Shown one piece after another: positions 8,693 to 17,182 of a stretch of 64,000 nt of DNA. Location of the stretch: contig NZ_AP018248.1 of the NCBI RefSeq assembly GCF_002368295.1, forward strand, positions 620,001 through 684,000, given 5' to 3'. A program made the translations under genes and the position numbers. Under the pieces are notes generated by a model. It saw only the letters and a program-made list of their open reading frames with translations, was not told where the DNA came from and did not search any database. Position 1 is the first letter of the stretch. Each line of letters opens with the position of its first letter. This DNA comes from Tolypothrix tenuis PCC 7101. GTDB lineage: Bacteria; Cyanobacteriota; Cyanobacteriia; Cyanobacteriales; Nostocaceae.

Positions 8693-8772
8693 GGGACAAG
8701 GGACAAGGGACAAGGAAAAAAGGGGAAAAGGTAATAAATACCAATGCCCCATGCCCCATGCCCAATGCCCAT
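8693..8772. repeat. Heptamer STRR blocks (GGGACAA)n and (ATGCCCC)n
   Basis: Three GGGACAA units (8693-8713) and about four ATGCCCC/ATGCCCA units (8743-8772) fill the gap between the convergent dnaX and mgdA genes. Confidence 0.85.
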
Positions 8773-8775
8773 TTT

Positions 8776-10179
8776 TCATTCCACCCCTGTATGCACAGTT
8801 TTAACCCATTTCAGGCGTTTGGGACGGAATGACATCCGGGCGGTGGTACTGCTCATCACAACAAACCAGTGGAACATATATAAGGTGCCACGTAGGGTTT
8901 GCAGCAGTAACACTAAATATGTAGACAAATGGAATTTTTGCCCTTGATGTATCCGCTTCAAACCAGTCAACATACCGATGACTGAGAGAGATACAGACAA
9001 ACCAGTAATCGGGCCGAAGATGGGGGGACGATGAAGGGCGATCGCCATTAATAAATCTGGTATCGCTGCTGTCGGTAAAATATACATAATGAGCATAAAG
9101 CTCAATAAATCCCAGGTTTTGCGGGTTCCTAGCCGATTCTTGAGCAGCAAATCCCAGTAATCTAAATAGCGCTGATATCCACCTTCTGCCCAACGGTTGC
9201 GCTGATGCCAAAGTGCGATCGCATTGGTTACACCTTCTTCTTCTACGGCGGGCGAGAAGACACAATCAATATCCCAATTGTCCAAATGTAGGCGCAGCGT
9301 CAAATCCAAATCATCGGTGATGGTTTCTTCATTCCAACCACCACAACTTTCTAAGGCTGCACGCCGGACAAATTGACCATTTCCGCGTAGTTCGCCAATT
9401 CCACCCAGCGCCGTCCGTTGTTGCTGAAAATAGGTATCAACGGCCATTTCTGCCATTTGCCCTTTAGTCCAAAAATTCTCTTTGGCATTGGCGATCGCTT
9501 TTCGCACTTGCACCGCCCCTACCTGTTCTCTTTGAAATAAAGGTACTACTTGGTACAGCAAGTCTGGTGAAACTTGAGCATCAGCATCAAACACGGCGAT
9601 AATTTCGCCTTTAGTTAGTGGTAGGACTTGATTTAATGCCCCAGACTTACCACCAGTTGCTTGTGCTGAACGTCGGAAAGTTTTCAGTTGTTTATATTCT
9701 TTTGCCAGTTCTGTTAATAACTGGGGAGTGCGATCGCTGCTGTTATCATCAATGACCCAGAGTTCGTACTTGCCATCTGGATAGTCCAGACTGCAAAGAC
9801 TCTTGACTAATCGACCAATTACTGCTTCCTCATTTTTCGCTGCCACCATTATAGATACAGAAGGTAAATCTCCTTCTATTTTTTTTGGGTGACGGCGGGG
9901 TCTGGTAAATACCACCTCCAGAGCGTGAATACCTAGAATAGTGGTCAGTCCCAGTACGAACAAAGAACCCCAGGAAACTAAATGCAGCGCGATCGTGATA
10001 CTCCAGACTATAGTCAAAACTAGAGCTGCTTTGCGTCTGCGTCCTTGAAACCGGAATGGTAGAAACAAAGGGTCTGTCTCTACAATTGACTCCTCAGTTG
10101 CTGAGAGGTCAGACAACAGAGAGTTGAGCGGAGCCAGCTCGTTGCTAGAATCGTCTTCGGGCCAGAAATTCGCTGGCAT
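8776..10179 (-). CDS. mgdA: Beta-monoglucosyldiacylglycerol synthase (family 2 glycosyltransferase)
   Basis: The enzyme transfers glucose from UDP-glucose to diacylglycerol, the first step of cyanobacterial galactolipid synthesis in membranes; the glucolipid is then epimerised to the galactolipid of thylakoids. The 467-residue protein has two N-terminal hydrophobic segments (about 50-92), a GT2 catalytic domain with FDADAQV (DAD at 198-200), TDDLD (288-292) and the processive-type QRNRW motif (326-330), then about three C-terminal membrane segments (355-445). The sequence closely matches what I recall of the characterised Anabaena enzyme, including the C-terminal TARMSFRPKRLKWVKTV. It starts at an ATG giving MPANFWPED and is transcribed alone, convergent with dnaX. 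Confidence 0.95.
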   Translation of the reverse strand: MPANFWPEDDSSNELAPLNSLLSDLSATEESIVETDPLFLPFRFQGRRRKAALVLTIVWSITIALHLVSWGSLFVLGLTTILGIHALEVVFTRPRRHPKKIEGDLPSVSIMVAAKNEEAVIGRLVKSLCSLDYPDGKYELWVIDDNSSDRTPQLLTELAKEYKQLKTFRRSAQATGGKSGALNQVLPLTKGEIIAVFDADAQVSPDLLYQVVPLFQREQVGAVQVRKAIANAKENFWTKGQMAEMAVDTYFQQQRTALGGIGELRGNGQFVRRAALESCGGWNEETITDDLDLTLRLHLDNWDIDCVFSPAVEEEGVTNAIALWHQRNRWAEGGYQRYLDYWDLLLKNRLGTRKTWDLLSFMLIMYILPTAAIPDLLMAIALHRPPIFGPITGLSVSLSVIGMLTGLKRIHQGQKFHLSTYLVLLLQTLRGTLYMFHWFVVMSSTTARMSFRPKRLKWVKTVHTGVE

Positions 10180-10970
10180 AGGTTACTTGATTCCAAAACC
10201 ACTATTTGTCTAAGCCAATAAAGAAGCTGAGAATCAGGTAACACTAAACTGTACGGTCTTGAGCAACGTTGAGCTAGCCTAAGATTGGCAGTGTTTTTCC
10301 GCCGCTTCTCACTCAAAATGAGCCAGGGGAATTGCCTCTTGATGGCAAATCTGGTTTAGGCACAGCGATCGCCAAGTAGCAACAGCTAGTTGTTGAGATC
10401 AATCGCAATTACAGCATCTACCTTTAGATAGAGGAGATTTTTGACTGTTATTGCTCTCAGCTTCCATAAAAGCCAATGCGGCCCTATTGTACATGACATT
10501 CATACATTTCTTAACAGTAACTTTGCTCTTAATTCAGTATTTAGGCAAAATTCAAGCTACAACTGAAGGTCAAGGAACTATTAACAGCTTGAAATGTATT
10601 TATTAATTTTTTTTAAGTATTTATAAATTTAAATAATCCCATCCCGAATGCTCAACTAGGACAACATTTCTGTGCAGAGTTTGGTAAAAACAACATCAAG
10701 AATTTTTCCAGCAAAAATATTCCAATGCGAGGAGCATAGCAAACAGAGTTGCACGATCAAGAAATTTTTTTGGGAATACTGAGTATTGAAACCAACTGAT
10801 ATCCCTAGCTAACAACAGTTGTGAAGTTAGCAAATCCACCAAGGTCGGAGTTTTCCGCCCTATCAGACACTCTATAACTAGGGACTGGGGTGCAGGAATC
10901 TGGATACTCAGCTTCTTCTCCCAATTTCTTATCCCTAGTTACTTTTACATAACTTGAGGAGCATTTAACG
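10180..10970. other. Long divergent intergenic region
   Basis: About 790 bp between the mgdA start and the next plus-strand gene. No convincing gene, RNA or tandem repeat is seen. It is AT-rich near 10600-10640 (T and A runs) and should contain promoters for both flanking genes. A 37-codon hydrophobic frame near 10494 lacks a ribosome binding site and is not called. Confidence 0.5.
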
Positions 10971-11345
10971 ATGTCTATTGAGCAACTCCAGCCAGCCAGC
11001 CCGCAACAAGCAAGTGTTTATTTGCCCTACATTCAAGGTAACAAGCGCACTTTCTTACCCTATGCCATCAGTCTTTATCAAAAAGGCGTTTTGGAAGGAA
11101 ACCGGAGAATCGAAGCTAGTGAAGCGATTCCTTTTGTTGCCACCTGGAATGTTGTCACCCTACCTTCAGACTTAACGCGTTGTCGAATGCAGTTTCAAGG
11201 TGATGCTGAACTGAGTTATGAAGTGATGATGGTGAATTCGGAGTTTATAACTTATTTAATTGAACTGATGGATAACTATAAACGCAATCGCAGCACCGAT
11301 TTTTCTCAAGCATTTTATCGCAAACTGCTGCGGATTGAGGAATAA
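10971..11345 (+). CDS. ebsA: Conserved cyanobacterial protein, probable EbsA (type IV pilus accessory)
   Basis: The 124-residue protein (MSIEQLQPASPQQASVYLPY...) resembles the small cyanobacteria-specific protein annotated as EbsA, which in Synechococcus acts with the type IV pilus assembly complex and affects biofilm suppression. It is soluble, without signal peptide or membrane helices, and highly conserved blocks include YIQGNKRTFLPYAISLYQKG and FSQAFYRKLLRIEE. A Shine-Dalgarno (TTGAGGAG) lies 8-9 nt upstream of the ATG. The assignment rests on recalled similarity, not on a motif with known chemistry, so the function is tentative although the gene itself is certain. Confidence 0.7.
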   Translation: MSIEQLQPASPQQASVYLPYIQGNKRTFLPYAISLYQKGVLEGNRRIEASEAIPFVATWNVVTLPSDLTRCRMQFQGDAELSYEVMMVNSEFITYLIELMDNYKRNRSTDFSQAFYRKLLRIEE

Positions 11346-11554
11346 ATTAGGATCAACACTAAAAATTATCTAATAAATAGATATTGCTAGTAATATCACA
11401 GGGAAAAGGTTTTCTGTGAACAATTCCTTCCTTTGAGCATTTAGACATTCACTTCTGTAACTAAGGTTTGTAACAACAGCGATGGCTAAGTTCGACCTAA
11501 AATTAGGAAACACCAAGCTGGGTTCTACTTCCTTTTGAAAATAGGAGTGCATGT

Positions 11555-12649
11555 GTGCCAAAATCCGCGAAATATTTGCTGATTGGATCAACTGAGACTT
11601 ACAGTGGTAAATCTGCTACAGTTTTAGGTTTGTCTTATCAGCTACAGCAAGCAGGACTGGATATTTCCTACGGCAAACCATTAGGTACTTGTTGGAATGT
11701 ATCTGTTGGTAATGTATTTGAGGAAGATGTCCAGTTCATTGCTCATAGCCTTAACTTGGCAGAAAATCGTATTGCACCACCAATACTGGCTTTAGATGAA
11801 GCCAGCGTGCAAAGACGCTTAGGTGGCGAAGACACAACTAATTATCAGCAGTCTCTATTACAGCAATATTTGCAAATGTCCAAAGGAGATTTGGTGTTGC
11901 TAGAGGGGCCTGGTGATTTGGAAGAAGGTAAGTTATTTGACTTATCTTTGCTGCAAGTAGCGGAAGTTTTAGATGCTGCTGTTTTGTTAGTAGCACGCTA
12001 TAAATCGCTGGTTTCCGTTGAACCACTTTTATCTGCAAAACAGCGAATAGGCGATCGCTTAATTGGCGTTGTACTCAATGATATCCCTAGCGACCAAATA
12101 GAATCGGTCACTACTCTGGCGCGGCCGTTTTTAGAACAGCAGGGAATTCCTGTATTGGCTATGCTACCAAAACATGATGTGCTACGTAGTGTGAGTGTTG
12201 GCGAACTGGTTAAGCAGTTAAAGGCCGACATTCTCTGTGGTAGCGATCGCCTGGATTTAATGGTGGAAAGCCTAGCCATTGGCGCGATGAATGTGAACGC
12301 TGCTGTGAAATATTTCCGCAAACGTCGGAATATGGCAGTAGTTACAGGAGGCGATCGTGTGGAAATTCAGCAAGCCGCATTGGAAACTTCTACCCAATGT
12401 CTGATTCTCACTGGACAATTACCTCCTCCCCCGTTCATTCTCAGCCGTGCTGAAGAACTAGAAATCCCCATTTTATCTGTTGACTTAGATACACTCACAA
12501 CGGTAGAAATTGTTGACCGCACTTTTGGACAAGTACGCGTTCATGAACCGCTCAAAGTTCACTGCATCCGCCAACTGATGAGCGAGCATTTTGACTTAGA
12601 ACGCTTATTATCCAAACTGGGGTTAAGCCCAGCAGCTGCTTTACCTTAG
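11555..12649 (+). CDS. BioD-like P-loop protein with DRTGG-type domain (phosphotransacetylase-family annotation)
   Basis: The 364-residue protein has an N-terminal dethiobiotin-synthetase-like P-loop fold (GSTETYSGKSATVLGLS, residues 11-27; LLEGPGDLEEG in mid-domain) up to about residue 210, followed by a DRTGG-like domain (about 215-330). This architecture matches the regulatory N-terminal part of long bacterial phosphate acetyltransferases and the stand-alone cyanobacterial proteins annotated 'phosphotransacetylase family'. The catalytic acetyltransferase domain itself is absent, so a sensory or regulatory role is more likely than acetyl transfer. Start is a GTG (11555) with the ribosome binding site ATAGGAG nearby. 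It follows ebsA by about 210 bp. Confidence 0.8.
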   Translation: MPKSAKYLLIGSTETYSGKSATVLGLSYQLQQAGLDISYGKPLGTCWNVSVGNVFEEDVQFIAHSLNLAENRIAPPILALDEASVQRRLGGEDTTNYQQSLLQQYLQMSKGDLVLLEGPGDLEEGKLFDLSLLQVAEVLDAAVLLVARYKSLVSVEPLLSAKQRIGDRLIGVVLNDIPSDQIESVTTLARPFLEQQGIPVLAMLPKHDVLRSVSVGELVKQLKADILCGSDRLDLMVESLAIGAMNVNAAVKYFRKRRNMAVVTGGDRVEIQQAALETSTQCLILTGQLPPPPFILSRAEELEIPILSVDLDTLTTVEIVDRTFGQVRVHEPLKVHCIRQLMSEHFDLERLLSKLGLSPAAALP

Positions 12650-12759
12650 GGGTTGGGGATTGGGGACTAGGGACTGGGGATTGGGGAGATGAGAAAGATA
12701 AGGGAGAAGTAGTCATTACCTATTACCCATTCCCAATTACCCATTACCCATTACCCAAT
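12649..12759. repeat. Heptamer STRR blocks (GGGGAYT)n and (ATTACCC)n
   Basis: Tandem GGGGATT/GGGGACT units start right at the stop codon of the upstream gene (12649-12687); a second block of ATTACCC units is at 12717-12759. Confidence 0.85.
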
Positions 12760-12866
12760 GACCTTAAATTATCCAGAAATTGTAGCAAAATCTAACCAAA
12801 GTTGGCTTCGCACTTACCCTCTGTTTGGTAAAATAGCTGGGTCGTTTCATCTCATTTAGTCCATCT

Positions 12867-13370
12867 TTGAGTCAGTCAATAGACCTCATTAACCTCGATA
12901 CATTAGCGCAAGAACTGGCGACAATCCAGCAAACAGGTTCTAAACGAATTGCTTTGCTGGGTTCCCGCCATGTGCCAATTACGCATCAAACTCTCATTGA
13001 AATGATGACTTACGCCTTAGTCTTATCAGGTAATCGAGTCATCACTTCTGGGGCTACAGGTACCAATTCAGCTGCCATTAAAGGCGCAATGCGCGCTGAT
13101 CCCAACTTGTTAACGGTGATTCTACCCCAAAGCTTAGATCGCCAGCCCAACGAATCGCGCCAGCAATTAGAACAGGTAATGCACCTGGTAGAAAATCCCA
13201 GTAACGATAATCTGTCTCTTGCCGAAGCGAGTTACATTTGCAATAAGGAGATCATTTCCCGCTGTCAGCAACTCATTTGCTTTGCGTTTCACGACAGTCG
13301 CACTCTGCTACAAACTTGTAAAGATGCAGAAGAACAGAGAAAAGTGGTCACACTTTTCTACTTTGACTAA
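12867..13370 (+). CDS. DprA/LOG-like Rossmann (SLOG) protein
   Basis: The 167-residue protein has a compact Rossmann-like fold of the DprA/LOG type: KRIALLGSRHVPIT near residue 26, then SGNRVITSGATGTNSAAIKG (about 54-73) as the nucleotide-binding glycine-rich turn, and a later block CQQLICFAFHDSRTLLQTC. It resembles the central domain of the DNA-processing protein DprA but lacks the SAM and winged-helix domains; the cyanobacterial family is often labelled DNA recombination-mediator protein A. The actual role is uncertain. The frame begins with TTG (12867); no ATG or better ribosome site is visible upstream, so the start is provisional. Confidence 0.75.
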   Translation: MSQSIDLINLDTLAQELATIQQTGSKRIALLGSRHVPITHQTLIEMMTYALVLSGNRVITSGATGTNSAAIKGAMRADPNLLTVILPQSLDRQPNESRQQLEQVMHLVENPSNDNLSLAEASYICNKEIISRCQQLICFAFHDSRTLLQTCKDAEEQRKVVTLFYFD

Positions 13371-13621
13371 TGTGAGGCCGAGTTTCCGTGGGCGTAATTA
13401 TCAAGAAAAGAAACTACTCATGGTTAATGGGTAATAGGTTCTATTGCCCATAACCTTAAATTAGTGCTACTTATTGATTGGGTTGATGACAGACAACCGC
13501 CTGTTTCTGCTGTCGTTCAGATGGCGATCGCAGAGGAAGGGTAAAGAGAGGGGTAGCAATTCCCCGTTGACTCATCCCGAATATCTATCCCAAATTCAAC
13601 ATCTTAAACCCAACATTTTTT

Positions 13622-14113
13622 ATGGCTTCTACTTTTTCTTTTGACATTGTGAGTGACTTTGACCGTCAAGAATTGGTCAACGCTGTCGATCAAGTTGTAC
13701 GAGAAATTAAGGGCCGTTACGACCTTAAAGATACTGCCACTACTGTTGAGTTAGGTGAGCAAAGTATTGATGTGAATACCGATAGTGAGTTTACTTTAGA
13801 CGCAGTGCAAAACATTCTGCGGGAAAAAGCAGCTAAACGTAATCTCTCTCAAAAAATCTTTGATTTCGGCCAAGTCGAATCAGCTAGCGGTAACCGTGTA
13901 CGTCAAGAAATTAAACTCAAAAAAGGCATTAGCCAAGACATTGCCAAACAAATTTCTAAACTAATTCGTGACGAATTTAAAAAGATTCAAGCCTCGATTC
14001 AAGGTGATGCAGTTCGCGTCAGTGCAAAATCTAAAGATGAATTGCAAGCTGTCATCCAACGCTTAAAGCAAGAAGATTTACCTGTAGCTTTGCAATTTAC
14101 AAATTACCGATGA
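13622..14113 (+). CDS. YajQ-family nucleotide-binding protein
   Basis: The 163-residue sequence matches the YajQ family throughout: it begins MASTFSFDIVSDFDRQELVNAVDQ and ends with a block VALQFTNYR. YajQ proteins have two ferredoxin-like domains and bind nucleotides; some homologues bind cyclic di-GMP and act as regulators. Length is typical. Function in cyanobacteria is not established. It stands alone between repeat-containing spacers. Confidence 0.95.
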   Translation: MASTFSFDIVSDFDRQELVNAVDQVVREIKGRYDLKDTATTVELGEQSIDVNTDSEFTLDAVQNILREKAAKRNLSQKIFDFGQVESASGNRVRQEIKLKKGISQDIAKQISKLIRDEFKKIQASIQGDAVRVSAKSKDELQAVIQRLKQEDLPVALQFTNYR

Positions 14114-14121
14114 ATAGCGTT

Positions 14122-14201
14122 AGGGATTGGGGATTGGGGACAAGGTAAACAACAGACAATTTGACCCTTGACCCTTGACCCTTGACCCTTGACCTTTGAC
14201 T
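14122..14201. repeat. Heptamer STRR block (TTGACCC)n
   Basis: A short GGGGATT block (14122-14141) is followed by about five TTGACCC units (14161-14201) between two convergent genes. Confidence 0.85.
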
Positions 14202-14213
14202 CTTAACCTCTTT

Positions 14214-14678
14214 TTACAAAACCTTGTGTGTATGGGAATGCTGCTTAACGTTATCTTCTTTAGTAACTACTCTGGCAGCATTGAGTATCCGTTTGCGTTC
14301 AGTGGAATATTTCAAATCTGTGTAGGTTGTCTCTAAAGGGATTAGAGACTTGGCACTTTCACGACGCTTGTAAGTCCGAGATGCAGCAAATAAACGAGGT
14401 ACAAATTCATCCCCAAATTGAGATGATTCGGGGAAGTCTGTAGGTAATAAAAGTTGATCCCCGTTGAATACAGAACCTAAAGTTGTCGCATAAGCCAACT
14501 TGTATGATGTGGGAATACCTTTCATCACTGCTTCCAACGCTGCAGAAGGAATAGGTTCAATCACTTCAATTTGATGAATTTCTCCATCTTCCTTGACAAA
14601 GCAGGTAGCCAAGCCGATAACAACGTAATCATCAGCCGTGAGATCCGGCGCGTCGGAATAAGAAATTGCAATTGTCAT
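14214..14678 (-). CDS. Conserved cyanobacterial protein of unknown function
   Basis: The 154-residue product (MTIAISYSDAPDLTADDYVVIGLATCF...) has no signal peptide or membrane segment. An N-terminal beta-rich part contains the statement-like segment EDGEIHQIEVIEPIPSAAL, and the C-terminus is basic and ends in a His-rich stretch (KQHSHTHKVL). I do not recognise a domain. The gene is convergent with the YajQ gene and has a modest AAGAAAATTTT stretch upstream rather than a clear Shine-Dalgarno. Confidence 0.75.
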   Translation of the reverse strand: MTIAISYSDAPDLTADDYVVIGLATCFVKEDGEIHQIEVIEPIPSAALEAVMKGIPTSYKLAYATTLGSVFNGDQLLLPTDFPESSQFGDEFVPRLFAASRTYKRRESAKSLIPLETTYTDLKYSTERKRILNAARVVTKEDNVKQHSHTHKVL

Positions 14679-15399
14679 AAGAAAATTTTCTCAAAACTTA
14701 AAAGTCAGATTAAGAAACTAGAACCTAGGAAGCGTAAGATGCGAGCCTAGAAGTATACACACTAAGACAGCACTGCAACATTAATGCCTTACACAGTTCA
14801 TACGTGTTGGGCAATTTCAGAGTAGTATAAGGCAAAGCTAAAAAGTTGCTTTTGCCTTCTTTGCATCGCCACTTTCCTGTGTTCTCTGCGTCGTCCCTAT
14901 TTTGAACGGCTTGTTCGCATTCTACCAAGTTGTCGCTCTCACTATTTGAGCGTACCAATTTTCGATTTGAGATTGCCGATTTGAGATTTTTTTGGTAATC
15001 CTACAGAGAAGCAGGCTAAAAGCTTCATCATGTCAGGGTGGAATAAATCCAAAATCACAGCACTTGTGACAAGGGCAAAATTTCCACAACGCAGTGGTAG
15101 CAAAATTTGAAATTTTTGAGTCTAAGTAGCAAGCGTAGCCAGGGTCAATCCGACATCTCACATCCAAAATTAGATTGACTAGTCTTTGAGATTGATATTT
15201 GCTTTTTCTGGAATTTAACTTGAGGATGAGGTATCCATGATCAGATTAGATCATTGTGTGAAGTAAAGTCTTCGACTGACTTAAGGTTTGGATGGTCGAG
15301 TAATTATAGACACCTTAATAACTGACATATCGGATCAACCAGCAGCAACATAGAAAGTATATTTTAATTCACGAAAAAGAGTATAGGCGGCAGGAAAAT
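14679..15399. other. Intergenic region without recognised genes
   Basis: About 720 bp between divergent genes. A 77-codon minus-strand frame (14725-14958) resembles repeat-derived intergenic sequence and is not called. Promoters for the flanking genes are expected here; I cannot pinpoint them. Confidence 0.5.
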
Positions 15400-16095
15400 A
15401 TGACTAATAACTCCTACTTAGCTTTTGGGGATAAGGAAAATAACTTATATAAATTAGTATCGAATAATACAATTAATTCTCAAGATTTAGTCATAGAAGA
15501 TAGTTATGTGCGCTCTTGTGCTTTAAAGTCAGCTCAACAAGGAGATTACACAAAAGCGATCGCATTACTCAGCCACCTGATTCGCCGTCATCCCCAAAAT
15601 GCTGTTGATTATAACAACCGGGGGCTGGTTTATTTTCAAAGTGGAGAAGCGCAAAAAGCGTTTTGTGACTATAACACAGCAATCCAAATCAACCCGAGTT
15701 TAGCTAGCGCTTATAATAACCGTGCCAATTATTACGCCGCCTGTGGCAAATTAGCAGCTGCGATCGCGGATTATGATCGCGCAATCGATTTAAATCCTAG
15801 CCATGTGCGGGCCAGAATTAATCGTGGCATCACCTGGCGCGAATTAGGGCAATACGAGGAGGCAATTGAGAATTTTGATGTCGCACTGCTGTTCGGGCAA
15901 TTAGAAGGTCATATCTGGGCAGAGAGAGGCAGAACATATCATTTGTGGGGAGATTGGAATTGTGCGATCGCTGACTACCGTCGTGCCCTGACTCAACTAC
16001 CCAATAGCAGAAAAAATGTTATTGGTTGGCGCTTGCGTATCCAACTAGAAAATTGGCTAACCGAACTGCTATCTCCTGATTCTCCTAGTGCTTAG
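15400..16095 (+). CDS. TPR-repeat protein
   Basis: The 231-residue protein contains about four to five tetratricopeptide repeats between residues about 40 and 205, seen as AIALLSHLIRRHPQNAVDYNNRG, AFCDYNTAIQINPSLASAYNNR and following units of the same spacing. There is no signal peptide and no catalytic domain, so it probably acts as a soluble protein-protein interaction scaffold. The ATG follows the purine-rich GGCGGCAGGAAAAT. Neighbours give no functional hint. Confidence 0.9.
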   Translation: MTNNSYLAFGDKENNLYKLVSNNTINSQDLVIEDSYVRSCALKSAQQGDYTKAIALLSHLIRRHPQNAVDYNNRGLVYFQSGEAQKAFCDYNTAIQINPSLASAYNNRANYYAACGKLAAAIADYDRAIDLNPSHVRARINRGITWRELGQYEEAIENFDVALLFGQLEGHIWAERGRTYHLWGDWNCAIADYRRALTQLPNSRKNVIGWRLRIQLENWLTELLSPDSPSA

Positions 16096-16264
16096 ATGAA
16101 TTCCTGTAGTCGGAAAAAATCTCAAATTTTTCTGAGAGATAGTCACCCTGTATAACTAAATAGCTAATAGATAATTGATAATGCAGCGTAGTGGCAATAA
16201 CTATAACAAGCAATATCCTTGGAAAAGTGCTGAGTGCTGAGTAAAAAATACTAGCCCCTAGCCT

Positions 16265-16663
16265 CTAGTTACCAGATGCTGGTGTCTCATCTGGATTCAT
16301 CAGGACGATTTGCCGTTGGTTGGGGTCAAATCGGTATGATTGTTGTTGCATAATGCTTTTTGCTTGATGGGGATCAAAGTTGCGGCTAAACTCAGCCTGC
16401 AAAACCTCCACACGTTTTTCCATCTGCTTGACTTCAGTCCGCATTTCTCGTAACTTCTCTTGCTGTAACCAGTGATAGGGCAAAAGTTGCACAAGGGCAG
16501 AAACTGCTGCGGTTGAGATTGCAATATTAACTGCAATCTTGGCTGTCACTTCCATCGCCATAACTTGATGAGACCTTTGACGAAGATGCCGTTTGGGACG
16601 AGGCATTACTTGACGTTTTTGTATCGGTTGTAGCGGGGGACTAGAATGTTGAATCGCGTTCAT
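16265..16663 (-). CDS. Conserved cyanobacterial membrane protein with coiled coil
   Basis: The 132-residue product has a basic N-terminus (residues 1-35, Arg/His/Lys-rich), one hydrophobic segment (about 40-63, ending in ALVQLLPYHWL) and a charged coiled coil (about 66-95, KLREMRTEVKQMEKRVEVLQ). This layout, a short cytoplasmic tail, one membrane span and a coiled coil, resembles FtsB/FtsL-type proteins, but I see no specific signature and only offer that as a structural comparison. It is transcribed in the same direction as psaM, 250 bp downstream of it. Confidence 0.75.
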   Translation of the reverse strand: MNAIQHSSPPLQPIQKRQVMPRPKRHLRQRSHQVMAMEVTAKIAVNIAISTAAVSALVQLLPYHWLQQEKLREMRTEVKQMEKRVEVLQAEFSRNFDPHQAKSIMQQQSYRFDPNQRQIVLMNPDETPASGN

Positions 16664-16915
16664 GATTGGAAAGAGACCTTGTAAATTGACAGAGAACAGC
16701 CTAAAAAGCTGACTTCCAACGATTACAGCCAGAGTTAGCTGCCATATTACTTCATTTTTCGCTAAATGCTACACGTGTATTCAATGCCAAAAAATAAACC
16801 TGGCATACGTACGTATGCTTGCTCAAACTGTTGATTGCATCTAGCGATCAATGTCGATCAAGTTTACTTACTAATGCCAGGAATTTTAGTCTAATAACTG
16901 TGTCACAGATTGGCT

Positions 16916-17026
16916 TTATTTGTAAAGCTCTGTAGCTAAACGCCAAGCTAGAAGCCCTGGAAGCAGCGCTACAACTAAAGCGATGTAAACTTGAGTATCT
17001 GAGAGAGATGTTACGGCTAGGAACAT
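16916..17026 (-). CDS. psaM: Photosystem I reaction centre subunit XII (PsaM)
   Basis: A 36-residue membrane peptide is encoded here: its core SDTQVYIALVVALLPGLLA followed by WRLATELYK is the PsaM signature. PsaM is a single-span subunit on the periphery of photosystem I near the trimer contact. The ATG (17026-17024) has an excellent Shine-Dalgarno (AGGAGG) upstream. The N-terminus (MFLAVTSL) is about five residues longer than the roughly 31-residue form common in other cyanobacteria. The gene is monocistronic and divergent from the ribulokinase gene. Confidence 0.93.
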   Translation of the reverse strand: MFLAVTSLSDTQVYIALVVALLPGLLAWRLATELYK

Positions 17027-17182
17027 AGGAAACCTCCTAAACTCAATGAATTATTTGAATAGTTCGTTTACTACTTTTCCTTGTTTTGCAAGAATTGTGG
17101 AATATCTTGTAACAAGATGCAACAAAAGCAGTGTTCCATCAGTATCTATTATTTATTCTTTTTAAACAAAATATATAAATCT

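Noticed and set aside
10494..10607. Hydrophobic 37-codon frame on the plus strand (MTFIHFLTVTLLLIQ...)
   Set aside because: No Shine-Dalgarno and no match to known small photosystem subunits.
14725..14958. Minus-strand 77-codon frame
   Set aside because: Text such as DAENTGKWRCKEG recurs as translated intergenic repeat DNA in Nostocales; no ribosome site.
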